From contig NC_088201.1 of the NCBI RefSeq assembly GCF_037126465.1, positions 231,590,258-231,654,257 on the forward strand: a stretch of DNA of 64,000 nt, given 5' to 3'. Below the pieces are notes generated by a model. It had not been told where the DNA came from. It saw nothing but the letters and a program-made list of their open reading frames with translations, and made no database searches. Shown piece by piece: positions 10,401 through 19,400 of the stretch (position 1 is the stretch's first letter; each line of letters opens with the position of its first letter). Position numbers and translations under genes: made by a program. The DNA is from Ornithodoros turicata (taxonomy: Eukaryota > Arthropoda > Arachnida > Ixodida > Argasidae).

Positions 10401-13400
10401 ATTTCCCCGACCTTCACCCCACTGAATTGTGAAAACAATATTTCCCGAAAACTTCAGGCTCCACTCATGAACCAGCAAAGACAAGTTTCAGTGCGCACAA
10501 GAAATGAAATACAGTTGGAGCAACAAGAATGAAACAGAACACAACATGGCTAGCTGGGCATGACTGAGTTAGGCACTGCGATTAACCCTTCTGAGAAGAG
10601 GATGTACTAGGTTGGCTTACATAGCCTTTTGTTCTGGTGATGAAGCAGGATTTGAAGAAGGTTTGTCACAAGGCGTCCTCAGAATAGATAGCGGTTTAAG
10701 GGGGGATGTGGCAATTAAAGCTAACTTCCTTATTTATAGTTCAAACTTAACCAAATTTGGTGTGCTTATGTATTTCAGCACCAGCATCTCAATGCAACAA
10801 TCGGTTTCTGAATATCTATTTTACTTATTGAGTTATAGGCATAAGCATACTGTCTAACAAGTCTCTTGATTGATTGATTAATTGTGTTGAAATTTCATGA
10901 TATTATTATGTCAAAACATTACTAAGGGCCTGCCCTGTGCAATAAAGCTGTTAGTTTTTCTCCCCATCTCATTTATTGCTAGCCAAAGTTTAAATACCCC
11001 TTGTCCTGTTTTTCTACAGATATACTGCTTGACAAAAAGGGCTTTACAAAATTTTCTGTATGCGATAAATAATAACTAATAGCTTTATTGCACTCCTTAA
11101 TGTGTCTGGAACTCCATGCAACAGACAGGAAGCCTCTATCTTCAACCGTACAGATATGGTGAAGCTCCCCGTAATGACAATCAGATGCAAATGAAAAGCT
11201 GGGAAAACCAGCTCCGAAGTTTCTTTTGCTCTATTTGTCACAAATCGCTACAGCAACCCTTCAAAACCCACCAGGACAGTAGCCTTTCTAGTCACGCAGC
11301 TTTTTCAGAGCCTAATATTACGTAAAATCAATATCATCGTGCTTTACAAACTCCCCAGAACAGCCGGCGCGGCACGGAACATCGAGGAAAGCGCGCATTT
11401 TGAACGTGGCGCGCCACCTCCGCCAATAGGAGGGCGCGAGCTGGCCACGTGACTCTCGGGAGCCAATCACTTTCCGAGTTTTGCTTTCATCGATCGTGCC
11501 CTGCTCCCTTATTTGCTGTCGGAGAAGTGCGAAACTATGGCCATCGGAGAGCTGGATTTCCCCTCTTTCAAATGATACCAAGATGGCGGCGAGCGGTAGG
11601 AAAGTTATCGCGCAATTGGCAAAACAGAAAGAGCCTTCCGAGCATAATTTCTGCTCACTTTTTTGCGAGTGCGGGTTACAAAAATAAGTATTTAATCAAT
11701 TTCTAGTCTGAATTTGACTGAAGTACCTCGTGACATGATAAGTGAAGGTGCTAGGAGCACAAAAATGCACACTTTGAAAAACGAACTTTTTGGACAAAAT
11801 TCGACATTTTAATTGCCGCATCTCCCCTTAAGTGATGGAAATTTGCTGTACAATCTACGCATGATTCCTGGTAAGTTACGGGAGCATGCTAGCAACACCA
11901 AACACAGTTCAAATGTTTGTGGGCTTTGAGGCCACGTGAAATTCTGCAGATTGTTCGGCAAATTTCAATCACACAAATTTGCTAAAATATTGTAAGGACT
12001 TGTAACTTGTAAGGACTTCACTAACCTTATTGTAATTGTATTGTATTGTCCTCTCAGAAGGGTTAACTGCCCTCCCTAACTCTGTTACACCCGACAAGCC
12101 CTGTTGCGTTCTGTTTTCATTTCTGTTCTGTTAGCCTCGTTCACAACCTGTATCTCAGTTCTCATGTGCATTAAAACTTATCGTTGCTGATTTATGACGC
12201 TGTCGTGTGTTTGTTTCATCTCCCTGTTTGCTCAAGCTCAAGGATGTGTCGCCGATAACAATGTTCAAGTCACCAAGGCAAACTATTTTCAGGAAAGAAG
12301 CCTAGAAGTAGAAGTGAACACTCAATTGGATTCTCTGATGGCCAAACAGACAGCGCTGGAAATCCTCTCCAACCTCTGCTATGGAGATGGTACGTAGGAA
12401 TCACACTAGGCCTGTGCGAATAGTGATTTTTTGGTTAGAATCAGATACGAATCGAACAGAAAAAATCTTCGAATAGTAGCGAATCGAATAATGCCGAGTA
12501 AGTACTACGCACAAGTGTGTCCTTATTGCTGAACCGTAAGCAATAGTATGCATTGAAACCAGGTGCTCAGCTGTAGTTTGTCAGACTTTAAAAAAAAAAA
12601 ATTCCCAAAAACATCAGGCTCTACTGATTGCTCTCTGTATCTGCAGCACGTTTCTGCAAGCTGCACTTCATTTATAAGTGATACAGATGTGACGATGCCG
12701 TGCATGAACTGATAATGCAGGAGGATCTGAAGCTGCTGACGACTCAAATGAGAGCGACGAAAGTTCGGAAGGGTTTGAGGATGTCATGGATGTCGAGGAC
12801 TCGTCGCAAGTGGTGAGTGTTGATCTCATTTCAAGTAATGGGAGCAGCAAAGCCAAAAATAGTCACTAAACTGCATAGATGGGGTAATGGGGTGACTTGT
12901 AATGAATCACGCTTTGGTAATGAGTGGCGCTACTGCATTACATCTTGTGGAGGAGTAATTGAAATATGGCAGTCATCAAAAAGCCTCTCACGATTGTCGG
13001 TCGAGTGCATTAATCAATTATGCTTAGAGCCTGAAATTTTCGGGAAATATTTTTTCCTACATTCGGGGGGTAAAAATCGGGTAAATAAACATGTGCAGTA
13101 AATGCATGCAAATTCGGGTGAAAAAACTTCCAGTACGCTAAATTCGGGGACAAATCGGGCTCAGTTATTCAAACCAACTGTAGCGGTTTGGTGATGTAAG
13201 TGAATTTTTCTGCCAAACAAGTAAGTTCGTGCCTTCCTACAGACATCCCAGTGAGGGCAGTTTGCTGGGTAAAAATAGGGTTTCACCCTAAAGAGGCAAC
13301 CTTCAATTCGGGGAAGAATCGGGTAAGACCCTAAAACTTCGGGCTCTAATTATGCTGCACTGGCATCTGCTTTCCCGTAACTTACCAAGGGGCATCATTC

Positions 13401-16400
13401 GACCATTGGCACATGCACTCACTCACTTCACATTCTCTCCTACTCATTTCTTCTCATGTGCACATGCACGTGCACACAACACAGGTATGAGACAGCAGTA
13501 ATCGGACAGCAGCTAGCATTACAATGCCATCCATCGAGCATGCTCTGAATTGTTGTCTTGTGTTGCAAGCAGCTCATCAAGCTAGATAACTTGACAGCCT
13601 TGATCTCAACTCGACGTCCTCGGGATGCTCCCGTGGACAATACATGGGACAATACATGGTCATACAACATATCCCTTGGGGAGCATTACGTTAGCCATCG
13701 TTGATCCTAAACTAGGGATGGCGCTGGTGTGGTGCAGAAACAAGATGGTGCCCCTGTTCTCCCTTGAAACTCACTGTCACTACTCCGAAGCGAAGCTTAT
13801 TTAGCAACTTTAACTTGAAACAGTTGGTGGAAACCTGGAAAAGTCAGGGAATTTTGAGGCTACAATTTTGTAGAGACCTTGGCTCTGCATGTTGAAACTT
13901 GTTATGTAGCATACTGTCGAGACACATTGATCACGTCGTTCCATTGACCACTTATGCCTAGGGCCTGACTTTTTAGGGTTAAACCCGTATCCGCCCGATA
14001 TTTACCCCCTGAACGAAATCTGTAAAATTCGGGTTTAACCCGAATCTACCCGAAAACATCCGGGTCGCGTGGCACACTCATAAGCGTGCATTAAAATAAA
14101 ATTTGATAACATTGCTAAACATTAGTTCCATGTTAAGACATATTTTTATTAAACAAAAAAAACAAAAAAAATCACCCGAATACACCCGAATTCCTGACGA
14201 CAGAATATGCCGTAACGGGATTTAACCCGAATACACCCGAATTTTCAAATGAAAAATATCACCCGATATTTACCCCCCGAATTTGGCCAAATATAAAACC
14301 CGAAAAAGTCAGGCCCTACTTATGTCTTGTTTTCACATCCGTGTTCCTTACGTGCACCCCTCTCATCAGTGCTACGTTTTTTGGGCTAAAGAGTGTGATG
14401 ATTATGTGAACAAACATTGAAGTGGTTGTGTCCGACGCACATTGGCACTCTCGTGAGTTACATGAAACTACTATATAAATAGAGCCTGAAGTCTTCAGGA
14501 AATATTTTTTAATTATATTTGGGAAGTAAAAATTGGGTAAATAAGCGTGTGCTCTAAACTTATGCAAATTTGAGTGAAAAAAACATTCAGTACGCTAAAT
14601 TCGTGGAGAAATTGGGGTTCAGTTATTCAAATCAACTGAACTGGTTCGGCACAAATGGAGGTGTAACTGCATTTGCTGCCAAACAAGTTGGTATGCATTC
14701 CTACAGACATCTCACTGGGGGCAAAATTGGGTTTCTCCTTAAAGAGGCAACCTTCAATTTCAGGTGAAAAACTCAGAAGCGTATACGAAGAGGGGAGTCA
14801 AGTACCGTATTTTCACGCGTATTAGCCGCACCGCAGATAAGCCGCAGGACTCAATTTTAGATACATTTTGAAAATTTTTTTGCAGATAAGCCGCACTCGC
14901 AGATAAGCCGCGGGTAATACGACGCGACTGCTTTGTGCGCTAAACCAGTGATGCACATACAAAATCAATAGAGACTTTATCGCTATGAAAACGGGTATCA
15001 TTTATTCGACAGGATAAAGGCTAATATCAGAAATATTACAGAGCGGCTCACTAAGACATGTTCCAGAAGACATGATTCACTGTCACCCCTTTTGTTAAAG
15101 CTGCTTTGGGGGAATGTTTCCCGAAGGTCAGACCACTCGAATATGGACTCGTCCCTGTTCGGTATTGTTCGTGCAATGGCAGGGCGGTCCTGTTCCGAAA
15201 AACATGACGCACTGTCTGCCCTTTCGTTTCATCCAGGGTATTGGGAAAATACCAGGGAAAGATAGTCATCAGATAAGCCGCACCTGTGCATAAGCCGCAG
15301 AGCGTCCGCGAAAACAAAAAATCTCGCATAAGCCGCGGCTAATACGCGTGAAAATACGGTACTGTAGATCACATAAACAAAATACAGAAACTGGCACTGA
15401 AGATTTTTGTTTAAGTTTAATTTGTACAGGCTTTCGCGTTCAGGTCCACGCTTCCTGAGGTACAAAGTGAAGTGGTGACACACATAAGTATAAAGTATAA
15501 GTACGAAGTGGTGACACGCATACTTATGTGTGTCACCACTTCACTTTGTACGTGAGGAAGCATGGACGTCCACGCGAAAGCTTGTACAAATTAAACTTAA
15601 ACAAAAATATTCAGTGTCGGTTTCTTTATTTTTTTTATGTGAAAAACTCAGGCAAGAATCTGGTTAAACCCTGAAACTTCAGGCTCTAGCTATAATCCTT
15701 TGTTGATTTCTTTTCCTCAGGTTCCCCTGAACATGCCGTGCGAGGCTCACGAAGCCATAGTGAGCAACAATCTCGTGTGCAAGGTCATGAACCATGTGAA
15801 CCCCATCGACGCTCAAGTGGAAGCCACCCTGAAAGAGCTCCCTCAGACGGCTGTCATCCCTAAAAGGTATCTCCAAAGAACGTAGGTAAAGCTGGTTAGA
15901 GCATATTCGCAGAGTGAATCTTCTCCAAGAACCAGGAGGCGGGTTCTGTACTGTGCAAGGTACACTGACTCGATGTAATTGATGGTTAAGGGTGTGCTAA
16001 AATTCGAAATTTCCAATACAAACTAACATTTACGGTGTACGGGCTATTCCCATGATGTCGTCCGCGCGAGGGCGCCACTGTCCCAAATCAGATTTGGGGC
16101 CATAATGTAGGTCTGTAGGTTTTGACTGCCCAAGCCCTCACCCACATCACATTCAGCGTGCATTTGGTGTTTCAAAGTTATTGTACTGGGTGAATATTAT
16201 TTGTACATTTCAGCAACTCTAAATAGTAGGGTTGTGCGAATATTCGAAATTTCGAATACTTATGAAGCGAATATCTGATTCTGTTCGAATGCAATTCACA
16301 ACCTATTTTCAGGATTCGAAATTTTTGGACAGCCACCGTAGTATAGGACAGATGAAGCCTATTCTCGTGTAATGATCGCACTGGCACTTGAATTTTTAAT

Positions 16401-19400
16401 TGTTTTATTTTTTAAAGTGTGTTAGCTATGCTTAGGGCCTGACTTTTTAGGGTTAAACCCGTATCCGCCCGATATTTACCCCCCGAACGAAATCTGTAAA
16501 ATTCGGGTTTAACCCGAATCTACCCGAAAACATCTGGGTCGCGTGGCACACTCATAAGCGTGCATTAAAATAAAGTTTGATAACATTGCTAAACATTAGT
16601 TCCACGTTAAGACAAATTTTTATTAAACAAAAAAAAAATCACCCGAATACACCCGAATTCCTGACGACAGAATATGCCGTAACGGGATTTAACCCGAATA
16701 CACCCAAATTTTCAAATGAAAAATATCACCCGATATTTACCCCCCGAATTTGGCCAAAAATAAAACCCGAAAAAGTCAGGCCCTAGCTATGCTGCAGGTG
16801 AACGTGGTTACGCTGTATTCACTCAGGTGGCATACATTTCGTTCAGCCTGCATTAATTATTCAGCGTGTGTTTAAATCAGCATCTCTTTGTCATTCAGGG
16901 TGAAGGCAGTACAGTGCCGTTCCCTTCTGTGCATTGCCAATCTGGTCCAACTGCTGGTGCCTGAGGACCTCGGTGGTGTGTCTGGACTGTGCAGCACGTG
17001 GACCTGTCTGGCACAGCTGGCATTTCTCAGCAAAGGTTGGCCCCTTTGTCCTGTTGGGGGAACATTGCACCCATGCTTACAGACTTGTGTTTTAGGGAGA
17101 GCTGCTAGAATAACTGAAACTTTAACTTCGTATAGAATAGTATTTTTTCGAATACAAGATGGACAAGATGGTACAGGACGGACAACGGAAAGATTTTCAT
17201 GGCAGCATGGAGAGCATCTCGTTCACATTGCGCACGACTGTAGAGAAAGTATAGAATGCACGTATAGGTGGACTCATACGGTATGTGTAGAGTCCAAAAT
17301 TTTAGAGTTTAACCCAATTTTTTCTGAATTTTGCAACCCATATTTAGAGCCTGAAGTTTTCGGGAAATATTTTTTTCTAAATTCAGGGGGTAAAAATCGG
17401 GTAAATAAACGCGTGCTCTAAATTCATGCGAATTCGGGTGAAAAAAACTCCCCGTATGCTAAATTCGGGGATAAATCGGGCTCAGTTACTCAAACTAATT
17501 GTAGTGGTTTGGTACAAATGGTGATATAACTGCACTTGCTGCCAAAAAAGCAAGTTAATGCATTCCTACAGACATCCCAGTGAGGGGAATTTGCCAGGTA
17601 AAAATCGGGTTTTACCCTAAAGGGTGAACCTTCAATTCGGGGTGCAATTTCGTGGAAGAATCGGGTTAAATCCTAAAACTTCAGGCTCTACCCATATTGA
17701 AAGTTGCATCTTTATGGTAAGACCCAATTTTTACCAGTCAAATTGCTCTCTCTGAGACATCTGTAGGAACGCACACTAACTTGCTTGGCAGCAAATCCGG
17801 TTACATCACCATTTGTACCAAAGCAGCTCAGTTAGTGTGAGTAACTGAGCCCGATGCCTACCCGAATTTAGTATACCGGAAGTTTTTCTACCCGATTTTC
17901 GCACAAATTTAGAGCACACCTTTATGTACCCAATTTTTACCTCCAGAACTTAGGAAAAAAAATTATGCGATCGTGAAGATCACAAATTCTCTAAAAAATT
18001 AATTTAAAAATGAATTTTAATTAATTAAAAAATTAATTAATAAAAAATCTAAAAAAATAAATTTAAGAATTTATTTTTAATTAATTCATAAAAATTCAAT
18101 AATAAAAATTATCTAAAACTTCAGACTGTATTTATGAATAAATTCTGCGACATTTGTGACCTCATTTCACTCCACTCCACCCATAGGCGCAGAGGACATG
18201 GAACTGTTGGAATCGAGCACAAGTGCGTGTCGCTCTGTCCTGCAGAGTCTCCTCTCTGCACTGGCACTGCAGTCAAACACTTCTTCCCCATCATCATCAT
18301 CATCCTCCGCGTTGCCAAGCGTGTCAGAGGAGGAGCTTCGGTTGATGGCCCAGGTTGGCCTGCACTGCCCCGAGGCCTCCGTCAGGCTCAATGTTGTCCG
18401 CATCATGGCTTCCTTGGCCTGTCTCTTGAGGGACTCTCATCCTCCCACTGTGCTCAAGGTCAGTTGAGTCCCGCTCCTCCACGAATGGCTGAACGGTATT
18501 ATCTAGGGCTGCGCAATATTCGAAGTTTTGGAGAAACACCACGGTGTACCATGAGAGGGAGAGGAGCGCTAGCCCGGCAGCCATCTTCAGAAAGGGCTAA
18601 CAAAAAGATGGGGCTACCGGTAGAACGGAACAAGAATAAGGCCGTGCAACTAATAATTAGGGCCTGACTTTTTAGGGTTAAACCCGTATCCGCCCGATAT
18701 TTACCCCCCGAACGAAATCTGCAAAATTCGGGTTTAACCCGAATCTACCCGAAAACATCCGGGTCGCGTGGCACACTCATAAGCGTGCATTAAAATAAAG
18801 TTTGACAACATTGCTAAACATTAGTTCCATGTTAAGACAAATTTTTATTAAACAAAAAAAATCACCCGAATGCACCCGAATTCCTGACAACAGAATATGC
18901 CGTAACGGGATTTAACCCGAATACACCCGAATTTTCCAATGAAAAATATCGCCCGATATTTACCCCCCGAATTTGGCCAAAAATAAAACCCGAAAAAGTC
19001 AGGCCCTACTAATAATGTGTAAGAAATCGCATAAAATTCGTAGAATATCAAATGCTATATGTTAATGTTACAGTTGCACACTACATTCTGCAAGTAGTTG
19101 ATAACTACTTTTTAACTACAATCAGGTAGTTTAACTAGCACTTTAACTACATGTAGTTAACTCTCTCCACTAACTCATCACTGCTCTTCCCTATCATTTT
19201 GTTATTATGTCCCCCATATGTTTTTCATCTGTTTGTATATATATCTTCTTTTAACCTGCTAGTGCCTTCGATGCTAGAGCCTTCCTGCCATTTCCTTTAT
19301 ACGACTAACGTGTGTTGCTGTATATGTATGTGCGTTACTGTAATTTTATAGTGCGTCAACAAAAAGGCTCCAGTGCGGCCATTCTTGGGCACAGTAAACT

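Larger units (their letters stand above)
9161..10463. mobile_element. Family B MITE interrupted by a Tigger-like insertion
   Basis: The flanking parts carry TAGAGCCTGAGGTTTTAGGG at the left and AAACTTCAGGCTCCA at the right. The copy is interrupted at GAATA by the element 9243-10197. The right-arm counterpart (50,848-51,194) is uninterrupted. Confidence 0.8.
10478..12188. repeat. Old inverted repeat pair (about 120-bp arms) around the unresolved exon
   Basis: The stretch 10,480-10,605 is an imperfect reverse complement of 12,050-12,185 (shared words AGAAGGGTTAA, CTAACTC, GTTCTGTTTCATT). Both arms of the window carry the pair (right: about 50,235-50,810), so it is old. It could be a decayed TIR element. 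Confidence 0.55.
14480..15688. mobile_element. Family B MITE carrying a foldback and a TA-target insertion
   Basis: The outer ends read AGAGCCTGAAGTCTTCAGG and AAACTTCAGGCTCTA. Within it are the element 14805-15359 (left arm only) and a foldback at about 15,367-15,650 shared by both arms. Confidence 0.7.

Noticed and set aside
18134..18667. 177-codon plus-strand frame overlapping a HEATR3 exon
   Set aside because: It is out of frame with the conserved exon 18,187-18,458, and it runs past the exon's splice borders.
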